Shown piece after piece: positions 1 to 8,785 of a DNA stretch of 64,000 nt (within the stretch, counting starts at the first letter, position 1; every line of letters begins with the position of its first letter). Source of the stretch: Nitrobacteraceae bacterium AZCC 1564 (lineage in GTDB: Bacteria; Pseudomonadota; Alphaproteobacteria; Rhizobiales; Xanthobacteraceae). The DNA lies in assembly GCA_036924835.1 (NCBI GenBank), contig JBAGRR010000001.1:2371001-2435000 (forward strand), read 5' to 3'. The position numbers and the translations under genes are program-made. The notes beneath the pieces are model-generated. The model searched no databases. It saw nothing but the letters and a program-made list of their open reading frames with translations, and was not told the DNA's origin.

Positions 1-270
1 GAATCCTTCGATCAAGATGTCCGCAGCCGCGATAAGATCGAGCGCCTGCTGGACATGATCCGACTTTTTCAGATCGAGTTCGACGACCCGCCGCCCACGG
101 TGGACGAAATCGCGCGCGTCACGATTGCCCTGTCCAGGCCGCGTGATGCAGACCACATCCGCGCCCATGTCGGATAGCATCATCGATGCAAACGGGCCCG
201 GACCGAGACCGGCAAACTCGATCACCCGTATGCCACGCAGCGGGCCGGTCGCTGCCGATTGCTCCTTCAT
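1..270 (-). CDS. CoA-transferase family III / alpha-methylacyl-CoA racemase-like protein (3' end outside window)
   Basis: The first 90 residues of a minus-strand gene are visible, starting at an ATG at 268-270 and running off the left edge. The N-terminus reads PLRGIRVIEFAGLGPGPFAS followed by a Gly-Ala-Asp-Val stretch. This is the typical start of CaiB/BaiF-type enzymes and of alpha-methylacyl-CoA racemase (the GPGPFA variant suggests the racemase). Such enzymes move CoA between acids or epimerise 2-methylacyl-CoA in the cytoplasm. The TetR gene just upstream on the same strand, and the nearby thiolase and acyl-CoA ligase, fit an acyl-CoA catabolic locus. The catalytic residues lie outside the window, so racemase versus transferase cannot be settled. 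Confidence 0.85.
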   Translation of the reverse strand, partial: MKEQSAATGPLRGIRVIEFAGLGPGPFASMMLSDMGADVVCITRPGQGNRDARDFVHRGRRVVELDLKKSDHVQQALDLIAAADILIEGF

Positions 271-319
271 CCAACTCTCCCAAATTTCCTTTTCTTATTT
301 CCAAAGGATCTTCCCACTA

Positions 320-1048
320 TCACGCGCGAGCGAGCCGACCGTCACTGATATTATCAGGCATGTCAGCCTTGTCTGTGAGCATGCCGCCGAGAATGAGGTT
401 GGTCATGTGCGCGATATACTGCCGGCGAACGGCATCCGTGATGCCATTCGCCCCAAAACGCGAGCTCATCTGGCGTCCATAGAAGAGATGGTCGCAGGCG
501 CCAACGAGGCTCGTGTAGAACAGTGCCGGGTCAACCTTGCGGAATTCTCCCGCAGCAATGCCTTCCGCCAAAAGCCTGCGCTGAAACTCGAACAGCGGCG
601 TAACAAAGAAGCGATTAACTTCTCTTGCCGTCTCCTCACTGCCCTGATGCAACAACAGGTGGATCAGCCGGTTCAGATATGGAAAGCGGTAATAGGCATT
701 GATGATGCCGGCGATGTGCCGCCTCAATTTCTCGGTTGGCGAAATCGGTTGATCGAGCACAAACGCGAGGTTGGCCATTTCGGCACCGGCATCGCGCGCC
801 AACAGGGCAAGCAGCAGGCCGTCTTTGTTGCCGAAGTGATATTTCACCAGCGCAGAATTGACGCCCGATTTTTCCGCGATGTCGCTCAACGAGATGTCTG
901 TTGAATTGCGCTCGATCATCAAGTCGCCCGCAGCCACCAGCAATTTGGCGGCCGTCGCATTCATCGGTACAGCGTCCTTTTCCGGCATTCGCTTTGCCGG
1001 CAACTGTCGTCGCGACGCTTTCGGAGTTGGGCTGGGCGACATTCGCAA
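320..1048 (-). CDS. TetR/AcrR family transcriptional regulator
   Basis: 242 residues. The helix-turn-helix lies at about residues 35-80, with the TetR signature ISLSDIAEKSGVNSALVKYH followed by F-G-N-K-D-G-L. The rest is a helical ligand-binding domain with no recognisable specificity. A later start (M21 or M29) is possible, because the first 28 residues are basic and low in complexity. It sits 49 bp upstream of the CoA-transferase-like gene on the same strand and divergently from the thiolase, with a hairpin-repeat cluster in between. The likely role is repression of the adjacent acyl-CoA genes in response to an acyl-CoA or related ligand. That role is inferred from position only. Confidence 0.88.
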   Translation of the reverse strand: MRMSPSPTPKASRRQLPAKRMPEKDAVPMNATAAKLLVAAGDLMIERNSTDISLSDIAEKSGVNSALVKYHFGNKDGLLLALLARDAGAEMANLAFVLDQPISPTEKLRRHIAGIINAYYRFPYLNRLIHLLLHQGSEETAREVNRFFVTPLFEFQRRLLAEGIAAGEFRKVDPALFYTSLVGACDHLFYGRQMSSRFGANGITDAVRRQYIAHMTNLILGGMLTDKADMPDNISDGRLARA

Positions 1049-1057
1049 TCCTGTGCG

Positions 1058-1224
1058 CTAGTGCGGTGGATCTGACGTTCGTATCAGTATTCACTGCTGG
1101 TCCGTCATACGAACGTCAGATCCAAAACCGCACTAGATTTATATTTTTCCAGTGTCCCTTGGGTTCTGACATTCGTAAACGAGTTGGCCGCGAACTAATA
1201 CGAATGTCAGAACCGGGACACTGG
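1058..1224. repeat. Composite CTAG hairpin doublet, family A
   Basis: Two palindromes, 1058-1136 and 1149-1224, are joined by a short AT-rich linker. The first begins CTAGTGCGGTGGATCTGACG and ends with its complement before CACTAG. The second has the stem GGTTCTGACATTCGT and slightly mutated ends (CCAGTG...CACTGG). The same pair in the same order recurs at 59129-59296. No open reading frame lies inside. The role is unknown: it could be a MITE-like element, a REP-type structural element or a transcription-terminating hairpin. Confidence 0.85.
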
Positions 1225-1550
1225 CGTCCCGAATCCGAAGTTCGCCTGATAATGCAGCGCACCTCAGAGCGAACTTCGGATTCAAAAGGACACTAGTGGA
1301 GTGGATTTGACATTCGCTACCCACCCGGCTGCGAGTTTGTCGAGCGAATGTCAAATCCAAAACTCCACTAGAAACTTGTATTTGCTAGTGGTCCTTTGAT
1401 TCTAACATTCGCAGGAGGTGCCTACCAAAATGGGATGCGAATGTTAGAATCGGACCACTAGCAACCTAAGACTCTAGTGTGGTTCAGTTCAGAAATTCGC
1501 TTAAAGGACTCGCCGAGAGAATGAAGCGAACTTCTGAACCACCACACTAG
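1221..1550. repeat. Composite CTAG hairpin doublet, family C, inverted and interrupted
   Basis: Half C2 (1221-1296, stem GAATCCGAAGTTCGC) and half C1 (1474-1550, stem around GGTTCAGAAGTTCGC in reverse) are the two partners seen side by side at 11082-11246. Here they are in the opposite orientation and are separated by a complete family B doublet (1293-1461). The left end of C2 shares the bases CTGG (a mutated CTAG) with the preceding A element. C1 carries an extra partial repeat near its left arm. Confidence 0.75.
1293..1461. repeat. Composite CTAG hairpin doublet, family B, nested in a family C element
   Basis: Hairpins 1293-1371 (stem GGATTTGACATTCGC, ends CTAGTGGAG/CTCCACTAG) and 1385-1461 (stem GATTCTAACATTCGC, ends CTAGTGGTCC/GGACCACTAG) are joined by a linker ending ATTTG. 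The same pair occurs at 10373-10535 and, reversed, at 19951-20120. It is flanked on both sides by CTAG shared with the family C halves, as expected if it inserted at a CTAG within the C element. Confidence 0.82.
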
Positions 1551-1667
1551 GCCACAGCTAAGCCGATGATCGGACGCCACTCAAGAGTTAATTGACCAAT
1601 TGACTAAATCCTGAACGGCCACTTTAATTCCCATCAATCAACAAGAACGACAATCAGGGAGAATGAC
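1551..1667 (+). promoter_or_regulatory. Upstream region of the thiolase gene
   Basis: Between the hairpin cluster and the thiolase start lies an AT-richer stretch with a tandem direct repeat AATTGACC/AATTGACT at about 1590-1605, a possible regulator site. A ribosome binding site AGGGAG lies 7 bases before the ATG at 1668. No convincing -35/-10 pair could be assigned. Confidence 0.4.
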
Positions 1668-2840
1668 ATGGCCGAAGCCTATATCGTTGCCGCCGCCCGA
1701 ACCGCCGGAGGCCGCAAGGGAGGCCGCCTCGCGGGATGGCATCCCGTCGATCTTGCCGCATCCGTGCTGGATTCATTGGTGGATCGCACAGGCGTCGATC
1801 CCGACCAGGTTGAAGATGTCATCATGGGCTGCGTCATGCAGGCCGGCGAGCAGTCAAACAATGTGGCGCGCAACGCAGTCATGGCTTCGAAGCTGCCGGA
1901 GAGCGTGCCCGGCACATCGGTGGACCGTCAGTGCGGCTCCTCTCAGCAGGCGCTGCATTTTGCCGCACAGGCGGTGATGTCAGGTTCAATGGACATTGTG
2001 ATCGCCGCCGGCGTCGAAGGCATGACCCGCGTGCCGATGGGCCTGCCCGCTTCGCTTCCGTTCAAGAACGGCTTCGGCACGTATATGAGCCCGAACATTC
2101 AGGAGCGCTATCCGAACATTCAATTCAGTCAATTCACCGGCGCGGAAATGATGGCGCAGAAATATGGCATCGAGAAAGACGAACTCGACGCGTATTCCTA
2201 CTACAGCCACCAGAAGGCAATCGCCGCGACACAGGCGGGCGCTTTCAAGGACGAAATCGTGCCGCTGCCGATTACGCGCGCCGATGGATCGACCGATACC
2301 CACACCATCGATGAAGGCATTCGCTTCGACGCCAGCCTCGACGGCATTCGCAGCGTCAAACTGCTGGCGGAAGGCGGGCGCATCACCGCCGCAAGCGCCA
2401 GTCAGATCTGCGACGGCGCCTCCGGCGTCATGGTGGTGAATGAAAAGGGCCTGAAAGCGCTCGGCGTCACGCCGATGGCGCGTATCCATCACATGACCAT
2501 GATCGGCCACGATCCGGTGATCATGTTGGAAGCGCCGCTGCCGGCAACACACAAGGCGCTGAAGAAAGCCGGCATGAAGATCGACGACATTGACCTCTTC
2601 GAAGTCAATGAGGCCTTCGCATCAGTACCCACGGCATGGCTGAAGGACACCGGCGCCGATCCTGCACGGCTCAATGTCAACGGTGGCGCGATTGCGCTTG
2701 GACATCCGCTTGGCGGCTCGGGCACCAAACTGATGACCACGCTGGTTCATGCCTTGAGGCAACGCAACAAGCGCTACGGCCTGCAGACCATGTGCGAAGG
2801 CGGCGGCATGGCGAATGTGACAATCGTCGAACGGCTTTGA
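1668..2840 (+). CDS. Acetyl-CoA acyltransferase (thiolase)
   Basis: 390 residues, the usual thiolase length. The nucleophilic cysteine is C89 in DRQCGSS, the active-site histidine is H346 in ALGHPLGGSG, and the second cysteine is C376 in MCEGGG. It catalyses thiolytic cleavage of 3-ketoacyl-CoA, or the reverse condensation, in the cytoplasm. The start at 1668 is supported by AGGGAG at the right distance. A strong intrinsic terminator follows directly, so it is the last gene of its transcript and the acyl-CoA ligase behind it is transcribed separately. Chain-length specificity cannot be read from the sequence. Confidence 0.93.
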   Translation: MAEAYIVAAARTAGGRKGGRLAGWHPVDLAASVLDSLVDRTGVDPDQVEDVIMGCVMQAGEQSNNVARNAVMASKLPESVPGTSVDRQCGSSQQALHFAAQAVMSGSMDIVIAAGVEGMTRVPMGLPASLPFKNGFGTYMSPNIQERYPNIQFSQFTGAEMMAQKYGIEKDELDAYSYYSHQKAIAATQAGAFKDEIVPLPITRADGSTDTHTIDEGIRFDASLDGIRSVKLLAEGGRITAASASQICDGASGVMVVNEKGLKALGVTPMARIHHMTMIGHDPVIMLEAPLPATHKALKKAGMKIDDIDLFEVNEAFASVPTAWLKDTGADPARLNVNGGAIALGHPLGGSGTKLMTTLVHALRQRNKRYGLQTMCEGGGMANVTIVERL

Positions 2841-2847
2841 TGACAAT

Positions 2848-2879
2848 AAAAAGGCGGGCTCATCACCCGCCTTTTTTAT
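2848..2879 (+). terminator. Rho-independent terminator after the thiolase
   Basis: A GC stem, GGCGGG paired with CCCGCC, encloses the loop CTCATCA. It is preceded by a run of A and followed by six T. The A and T runs extend the stem, so it could act in both directions. Confidence 0.9.
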
Positions 2880-2921
2880 TTCGCGCCAGCTTCCACATCA
2901 GTCGCAGCAGGTCGCTTCAGC

Positions 2922-2978
2922 ATGACTCACCCGTCCCTTCACGCGCAGACGACGCCCGACAAAATCGCCTACCAAATT
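2922..2978 (+). other. Displaced 5' end of the acyl-CoA synthetase reading frame (frameshift)
   Basis: An ATG at 2922 opens a frame reading MTHPSLHAQTTPDKIAYQ, which looks like the normal N-terminus of this synthetase family. At 2976-2980 the sequence is ATTGG. Removing one T would give CAA-ATG-GCG and join it in frame to the main frame (AKSGEAITYRELD). As given, the upstream frame stops at 3016-3018. Confidence 0.65.
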
Positions 2979-4476
2979 GGCGAAGAGCGGCGAGGCGATC
3001 ACGTATCGCGAGCTTGATCAGCGCTCGAACCAGGGAGCGCATCTGTTTCGCAAGCTTGGGCTGCACAATGGCGACCATATCGCCATTCTGATGGAGAACT
3101 CGCTCGCATTCATGGAAATCTGCTGGGCGGCTCAGCGCAGCGGCCTCTACTACACGGCAATCAGCCGTTACCTCACGGCGGACGAGATTGCTTACATCGT
3201 CAAGGATTGCGGAGCCAAGATTGTCATCACGACTCCGAAGTGCGGCGAGACAATCGCGGGATTAGTCACATCGAGTCCGGACGCGACCATTTTCTTCATG
3301 ACGGGTGATGCCCATCCCGGATTTCGGTCATGGGATACCGAGCGCGCCGCACAGCCTGCAACACCCATCGCCGACGAAGCTGCAGGCTTCGATATGCTCT
3401 ATTCATCAGGCACCACCGGCCGGCCAAAGGGCGTCCGGCGTGTCGCGAGCGAAACGTCGATTCTCACCCCGAATGCATTCCTGAGATATCTTTGCGTGGA
3501 CATGTATGGCATGTCCTCCGACAGCATCTATCTCTCACCGGCGCCGCTTTATCACGCGGCTCCCCTGCGCTTTAACATGATGGCCGGCGTGCTTGGCGGC
3601 ACTTCGATCATCATGGAGCACTTTGACGCCGAGGAATTTCTCAAGCTCGTTGAAAAACATCGCGTCAATATTTCACAGCTCGTGCCGACGATGTTCGTGC
3701 GCATGCTCAAGCTGCCGGACGACATCCGCGCCCGCTACGATATCTCTTCACTGAAGTCGGCGATCCACGCCGCCGCGCCGTGCCCTGTCGAAGTCAAGGC
3801 GAAGATGATCGACTGGTGGGGACCCATCATCGTCGAATACTATGCCGGCTCGGAAGGGAATGGCGTCACCGTTTCAAATTCACAAGAGTGGTTGAGCCAT
3901 CGCGGCACCGTCGGGCGCGCCATCGTCGGCTGTGTCAAGATTGTCGATGACAATGATGAGGAAGTCCCTGTCGGCGAGATCGGCACGGTGTATTTCGCCG
4001 ACGCGCCGCAGTTCGCCTATCACAACGATCCCGAAAAAACCAAACGCGCTTACAATTCCAAAGGATGGTCTACGCTTGGCGACGTCGGTTACGTCGATGC
4101 GGACGGCTTTCTCTATCTCACCGACCGCAAGGCCTACATGATCATCTCGGGCGGCGTGAACATCTATCCGCAGGAAACCGAAGATATCCTGATCACCCAT
4201 CCGGCGGTTGCGGATGTTGCGGTCTTTGGCGTGCCAAACGAGGAAATGGGTGAGGAAGTCAAGGCCGTGGTCCAGCCGCACGATATGTCGTTTTCAGGCA
4301 AGGATCTCGAAGCCGAACTGATTGCTTTCTGCCGGCAGCACCTGTCGCCAATCAAGTGCCCCAAGAGCGTGGATTTCAAAGCCGAACTGCCCCGGACGCC
4401 AACCGGGAAACTGGTGAAACGACATTTGCGGGATTGCTATTGGGCGGCCACGAAGAAGACGCCGGCGCAGGCCTAA
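2977..4476 (+). CDS. Acyl-CoA synthetase (AMP-dependent ligase), N-terminally frameshifted
   Basis: 499 residues are readable from a TTG at 2977. The family core is intact: the P-loop-like YSSGTTGRPKG (about residue 147), the YAGSEGNG motif (about 290), the hinge motif with GDVGYVDADGF and LTDRKAYMI (about 370), and the C-terminal lysine in PRTPTGKLVKR. It activates a carboxylic acid with ATP and CoA. No ribosome binding site precedes the TTG, and the family's N-terminus lies upstream in another frame (2922-2975). Either a one-base insertion inactivates or truncates the gene, or there is a sequencing error. The substrate is unknown; the surrounding thiolases and crotonase suggest a fatty or aromatic acid. 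Confidence 0.88.
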   Translation: MAKSGEAITYRELDQRSNQGAHLFRKLGLHNGDHIAILMENSLAFMEICWAAQRSGLYYTAISRYLTADEIAYIVKDCGAKIVITTPKCGETIAGLVTSSPDATIFFMTGDAHPGFRSWDTERAAQPATPIADEAAGFDMLYSSGTTGRPKGVRRVASETSILTPNAFLRYLCVDMYGMSSDSIYLSPAPLYHAAPLRFNMMAGVLGGTSIIMEHFDAEEFLKLVEKHRVNISQLVPTMFVRMLKLPDDIRARYDISSLKSAIHAAAPCPVEVKAKMIDWWGPIIVEYYAGSEGNGVTVSNSQEWLSHRGTVGRAIVGCVKIVDDNDEEVPVGEIGTVYFADAPQFAYHNDPEKTKRAYNSKGWSTLGDVGYVDADGFLYLTDRKAYMIISGGVNIYPQETEDILITHPAVADVAVFGVPNEEMGEEVKAVVQPHDMSFSGKDLEAELIAFCRQHLSPIKCPKSVDFKAELPRTPTGKLVKRHLRDCYWAATKKTPAQA

Positions 4477-4484
4477 GTAGCCCG

Positions 4485-5111
4485 TTAATCTTCCCGCAGC
4501 CATTTCTCGACCAGCATCACTTCCGGCGGCTGCAGGTATTTCGTGGTCCACATGTCGACGGACCACTCGATCCCGCTTTCTTTTTCCACGATGACTGCCG
4601 TGTTATGCGGCAACTGAAGCGTGAGAAGGTTGCCCCGGTATCGGGGATTGCCGACGGTGTGGTGCTTCAACAGCCCCCACTCCTGCAACACCAACAAAAA
4701 GCTCGACGTATTCCGAGTGGAATCCCAACAGTCGAAATTACCGGCATCGGCCCCAGTTCGGATATCCGCCCGCGCTACCCGCTTGTTGGTGCCGATCATC
4801 GGGCCGACGCGGTGATCGAACCAGATCACAGCCTTCTGAATGGCCGCGCGTTCAGCGGTGGCTGACGCCTTCCCGGCCGCCAGTATTTGCGTCAATTGCT
4901 TCCTGTCAGAGGTTGTAAAATCAAGTAACGCGCGGCGACGGCAGACAAAACCGTAACAGACCGTCATCTCGCTGGCGTTCGGCGGATTAATCGAGACCGA
5001 CGTGTACAAATCGGCCTGCTGCGGGCTGAGTTGAACGGCATGGGCCGCCAGCCCACTTAACACGAGGCCAAGCACCACAGCGACGGCGATACGGGAAGAA
5101 AATCCAGACAA
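4485..5111 (-). CDS. Secreted protein of unknown function
   Basis: About 208 residues from a TTG at 5111, giving a compact signal peptide (SGFSSRIAVAVVLGLVLSGL then AAHA). An AGGG ribosome binding site lies nearby. The frame is open to an ATG at 5195, which would put 28 extra polar residues before the signal peptide and so seems less likely. The mature part contains a Cys-Tyr-Gly-Phe-Val-Cys pair and a later Cys-Trp (NFDCWDS). I do not recognise a family. It is convergent with the acyl-CoA ligase and divergent from putA. Confidence 0.6.
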   Translation of the reverse strand: MSGFSSRIAVAVVLGLVLSGLAAHAVQLSPQQADLYTSVSINPPNASEMTVCYGFVCRRRALLDFTTSDRKQLTQILAAGKASATAERAAIQKAVIWFDHRVGPMIGTNKRVARADIRTGADAGNFDCWDSTRNTSSFLLVLQEWGLLKHHTVGNPRYRGNLLTLQLPHNTAVIVEKESGIEWSVDMWTTKYLQPPEVMLVEKWLRED

Positions 5112-5251
5112 CGGGACTGCCCTGTTGAAGTTCGTGAGAAAGAAGTATGGCGGATTTGATGTGCGATCAACAGACAGATCGCGCATGCCATGCATATTCG
5201 GATGGAATTATGGCAGTCTCCGAGATTAGGATTGCTCCTCAAGAGGATGTC

Positions 5252-8200
5252 ATGTCCGCAGCTCGATCCAAGATGCCGGAGTTTTCTGCGCCTTACGCGG
5301 CAGACGACAATCAGATTGCGGCGCGGCTGCTCGCCCTGCCGCCGCTTACCCAAGATCAAAATGCCCGGATCGACCAGACCACAACACGGCTGATCCAGGC
5401 GATCCGCACCAAGGATATTGGGTTTGGCGGTGTAGAGGACATGCTGCGGGAATTCGCGCTGTCGACCAAAGAGGGCCTGGCCTTGATGGTGATGGCCGAA
5501 GCCCTGCTTCGCGTTCCGGACGCCGCAACTGCGGATCGCTTCATTGAAGACAAGCTGGGCCAGGGCGATTTCGCCCATCATCAAACCCGGTCAAATGCGT
5601 TGCTGGTCAATGCGTCAGCCTGGGCTCTCGGCATGTCCGCACGCGTGATCCAGCCTGGGGAAACCCCGAGCGATACGATCGGGCTCCTCGCCAAGCGCCT
5701 TGGTCTTCCAGCGGTGCGCACGGCCACTCGACAGGCGATGCGCCTCATGGGCAATCACTTCGTGCTGGGCGAAACCATTGAGGCGGCTCTCGCGCGAGCC
5801 GGCAATGACCGAATTCACGGCCATCGTTACTCATTCGATATGCTTGGCGAAGGTGCACGCACCGCAGCTGATGCAAAGCGTTATTTCGCATCCTATGCAT
5901 CCGCCATCGACGCGATCGGACATGCGGCAGGCAGCAAGCCTTTGCCAGACCGCCCCGGCATTTCGGTCAAACTGTCCGCGTTGCATCCGCGTTATGAGCC
6001 CTTAAGCCAAGCCCGAGTCATGGCCGAGCTGGTACCGCTCGTGACGGAGCTGGCGCGGCGCGCAAAAGCGTTTGACCTGAATTTCACCATCGATGCCGAA
6101 GAGGCCGATCGGCTTGAGCTGTCGCTCGATGTGATTGATCACGTGTTTTCCGATGCCTCACTCGCCGGCTGGGATGGCTTCGGCCTTGCCGTTCAGGCGT
6201 ATCAGAAGCGCGCCGAAGCGGTGATCGATCACATCCACGAGCTCGCATCCCGCTTTGACCGGCGCATGATGGTCCGTCTCGTGAAGGGGGCTTATTGGGA
6301 CACCGAGATCAAGCGCGCCCAGGAGCGGGGCCTTGACGACTATCCGGTGTTTACGCGCAAGGCGATGACTGACCTGAATTTTGTCGCTTGCGCGCGGAAG
6401 CTGCTGACGCTTCGTCCACGCCTATTTCCGCAATTCGCCACTCACAACGCGCTCTCTGTTGCGACAATCACCGAACTCGCAGGCAATAGCCGGCATTTCG
6501 AATTTCAACGCCTGCATGGCATGGGCGATGCCCTGTATGCGCAGCTCAACCAGGACAAACCAACCCTGGCCTGCCGGACGTATGCACCGGTCGGGAGTCA
6601 TCGCGACCTGCTGGCCTATCTCGTGCGTCGCCTTCTGGAGAATGGCGCAAACTCATCTTTTGTGGCGCAGGCCTCGGACGATGCCATCCCGATCACGGCG
6701 CTTCTCAAGCGACCGGAAACTCTGGTGGGATCCGCCGCCAATGCCCGCCTATCCCATTTGCCGCGACCGCGTGACCTTTATCTCCCACGCATCAATTCGC
6801 GCGGGGTCGAGTTCGGCGATCGAACCGCGCTTGATGCCCTGCTGCAATCTGTTGCCCACGAGGCGGCAACGCTTCCCACGAGTATCTCGGGAGAAAGTTC
6901 CGATCCAGTGAAAGCAATGGCCGCAGCCCAATCCGGATTCGCGGCATGGAGCAGAACGCCCGCTGAAACCCGCGCCGCAGCTCTTGAGCGCGCAGCCAAT
7001 TTGATCGAACAGCGCATGCCGCGGTTCATCGCCTTTCTACAAACCGAAGGCGGAAAGACCATCGAAGACGCGGTATCGGAAGTTCGCGAGGCCATCGACT
7101 TCTGCCGCTACTATGCGATGCAGGGCCGCCGGCTGTTCGGCAACGACGTTCAGATGCCCGGCCCCACCGGCGAGAGCAACGCCTTGCGGCTGCGTGGCCG
7201 CGGAATCATCGTCGCCATCTCACCTTGGAATTTCCCGCTTGCGATTTTTCTCGGGCAGGTCACGGCAGGCCTGATGGCTGGCAACACCGTCGTTGCCAAA
7301 CCCGCGGAACAAACGCCGCTGATCGCCGCCGAGGCCATCAAACTGCTGCATGAGGCTGGAGTACCGCCGTCCGCGCTGCACTTGGTCCAAGGCGATGGCA
7401 AGGTCGGTGCAACGCTGGTCGATCATCCCAATGTTGCGGGCGTCGTCTTTACGGGATCGACCGAAGTGGCCCGCGCCATCAATCGCGCCCTCGCCGCCAA
7501 GGACGGTCCCATCGTGCCCCTCATCGCCGAGACAGGTGGCATCAACGCCATGATTGTTGACGCGACAGCCCTGCCCGAGCAGGTCGCCGACGACGTGGCA
7601 ACATCGGCGTTCCGCTCCGCGGGGCAGCGGTGTTCCGCCCTGCGGCTGCTGTTCGTCCAGGACGACGTGGCCGATCTCATGATCGCGATGATTGCTGGTG
7701 CCGCGGACGAGTTGAAAGTTGGCGATCCTCGCGATGCGGCTACTCAAATCGGTCCTATGATCGACGCGGAGGCAAAACAAAAGCTTGACGCGTACGTCGC
7801 TCGGATGAAAACGCAATCACGCGTGCATTTTGCCGGCGTCACACCTGTGGTTGGCAATTTTGTCGCGCCACATATTTTTGAGCTGTCGAACGCCGCTGAG
7901 CTCACCGAGGAAGTGTTCGGACCCATTCTTCATGTCGTGCGGTATAAAGCCGACAAGCTGGCCGCCGTCCTCCAATCAATCGCTGCCAGCGGCTACGGGC
8001 TGACGCTCGGCATTCACTCGCGGATTGATGAAACCATCGAGGAGATCGTCGAACGGCTTTCGGTCGGAAACATTTACGTCAACCGCAACATGATTGGCGC
8101 GGTGGTCGGCGTGCAGCCGTTCGGTGGACATGGTCTGTCAGGAACGGGACCAAAGGCGGGCGGCCCACATTACCTTGCACGCTTTGCGACCGAGCAAACT

Positions 8201-8257
8201 GTCACGATCAACACCGCAGCAGCCGGCGGCAATGTCGCGTTGATGTCCGATCAATAG
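5252..8257 (+). CDS. putA: Bifunctional proline dehydrogenase / L-glutamate-gamma-semialdehyde dehydrogenase
   Basis: Oxidises proline to glutamate in two FAD- and NAD-dependent steps. The protein has 1001 residues from the ATG at 5252, which has AAGAGGA upstream; the open frame also extends to 5147. The PRODH barrel (about 150-460) shows LSALHPRYE, VRLVKGAYWD and FATHNALSVA. The aldehyde dehydrogenase domain (about 510-970) shows SPWNFPLAIF near residue 660 and the catalytic cysteine in SAGQRCSALR near 793. There is no N-terminal ribbon-helix-helix, so this is the short type known from Bradyrhizobium (about 1000 residues), which does not repress its own gene. No dedicated regulator is adjacent. 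Confidence 0.97.
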   Translation: MSAARSKMPEFSAPYAADDNQIAARLLALPPLTQDQNARIDQTTTRLIQAIRTKDIGFGGVEDMLREFALSTKEGLALMVMAEALLRVPDAATADRFIEDKLGQGDFAHHQTRSNALLVNASAWALGMSARVIQPGETPSDTIGLLAKRLGLPAVRTATRQAMRLMGNHFVLGETIEAALARAGNDRIHGHRYSFDMLGEGARTAADAKRYFASYASAIDAIGHAAGSKPLPDRPGISVKLSALHPRYEPLSQARVMAELVPLVTELARRAKAFDLNFTIDAEEADRLELSLDVIDHVFSDASLAGWDGFGLAVQAYQKRAEAVIDHIHELASRFDRRMMVRLVKGAYWDTEIKRAQERGLDDYPVFTRKAMTDLNFVACARKLLTLRPRLFPQFATHNALSVATITELAGNSRHFEFQRLHGMGDALYAQLNQDKPTLACRTYAPVGSHRDLLAYLVRRLLENGANSSFVAQASDDAIPITALLKRPETLVGSAANARLSHLPRPRDLYLPRINSRGVEFGDRTALDALLQSVAHEAATLPTSISGESSDPVKAMAAAQSGFAAWSRTPAETRAAALERAANLIEQRMPRFIAFLQTEGGKTIEDAVSEVREAIDFCRYYAMQGRRLFGNDVQMPGPTGESNALRLRGRGIIVAISPWNFPLAIFLGQVTAGLMAGNTVVAKPAEQTPLIAAEAIKLLHEAGVPPSALHLVQGDGKVGATLVDHPNVAGVVFTGSTEVARAINRALAAKDGPIVPLIAETGGINAMIVDATALPEQVADDVATSAFRSAGQRCSALRLLFVQDDVADLMIAMIAGAADELKVGDPRDAATQIGPMIDAEAKQKLDAYVARMKTQSRVHFAGVTPVVGNFVAPHIFELSNAAELTEEVFGPILHVVRYKADKLAAVLQSIAASGYGLTLGIHSRIDETIEEIVERLSVGNIYVNRNMIGAVVGVQPFGGHGLSGTGPKAGGPHYLARFATEQTVTINTAAAGGNVALMSDQ

Positions 8258-8278
8258 CGAACCGGCACAGGAGCCGAA

Positions 8279-8785
8279 CTAGACCACGACCGGCTTGTCA
8301 GGCAACTCGTTCGGATGCGGTCCCGACGCCGGGAAATGCTTCACCAGCAGCTTCGTGACGGCCGCAATGCCTGCCAGCACGCCACCCTCGAAGTTTCTGC
8401 TTCGCAACTCCGCTTCCATGGTGCGGCAAATGGCGTCCCACTCGGCCTGTTCGACCTTCGCATCGATGCCGCGATCAGCGACGATTTCGACATCGCGATC
8501 CGCGAGCAGGAGATAGATCAAGATGCCACTATTGTTTTCCGTGTCCCAGACCCGGAGCTGTGAGAACACGTCGATGGCGCGCGCCCGCGCCGGCTGATCC
8601 CTGAACAGGGGACGACCATCGAGCGCGCCTTCCACCGCGAAACGAATTTGTCCGGTATGCGCTTTTTCACTTACCTTGATGGCTTTCTCGATATTCGCCA
8701 GCGCATCGCGCGGAAACGCTCGCCGCACGCTCCAGCGATAGGGAAGAAGGTGTTTGCCGATGCGTTGAATGCCCATCGCTACCAT
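8279..8785 (-). CDS. TPM-domain protein (short, cytoplasmic-looking)
   Basis: 168 residues spanning a TPM (YgcG/TLP18.3/Psb32-MOLO-1) domain without an obvious signal peptide: basic helix, then IRFAVEGALD, LLLADRDVEIVADRGID and AGIAAVTKLLVKHF. It overlaps the end of the preceding TPM gene by 7 bp and is the last gene of a lemA-TPM-TPM operon. The molecular function of such partners is not established; phosphatase or scaffold roles have been proposed for the fold. Confidence 0.85.
   Translation of the reverse strand: MVAMGIQRIGKHLLPYRWSVRRAFPRDALANIEKAIKVSEKAHTGQIRFAVEGALDGRPLFRDQPARARAIDVFSQLRVWDTENNSGILIYLLLADRDVEIVADRGIDAKVEQAEWDAICRTMEAELRSRNFEGGVLAGIAAVTKLLVKHFPASGPHPNELPDKPVVV

Noticed and set aside
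1058..1550. The hairpin cluster as a CRISPR array or a set of terminators
   Set aside because: Units are palindromes of varied sequence in paired families, without constant direct repeats and unique spacers. The stems lack T runs and also occur far from gene ends.
5147..5251. N-terminal extension of PutA (starts at 5147 or 5210)
   Set aside because: The ATG at 5252 has a well-placed AAGAGGA and gives the family's usual length. The extension is not PutA-like and contains no ribbon-helix-helix domain.
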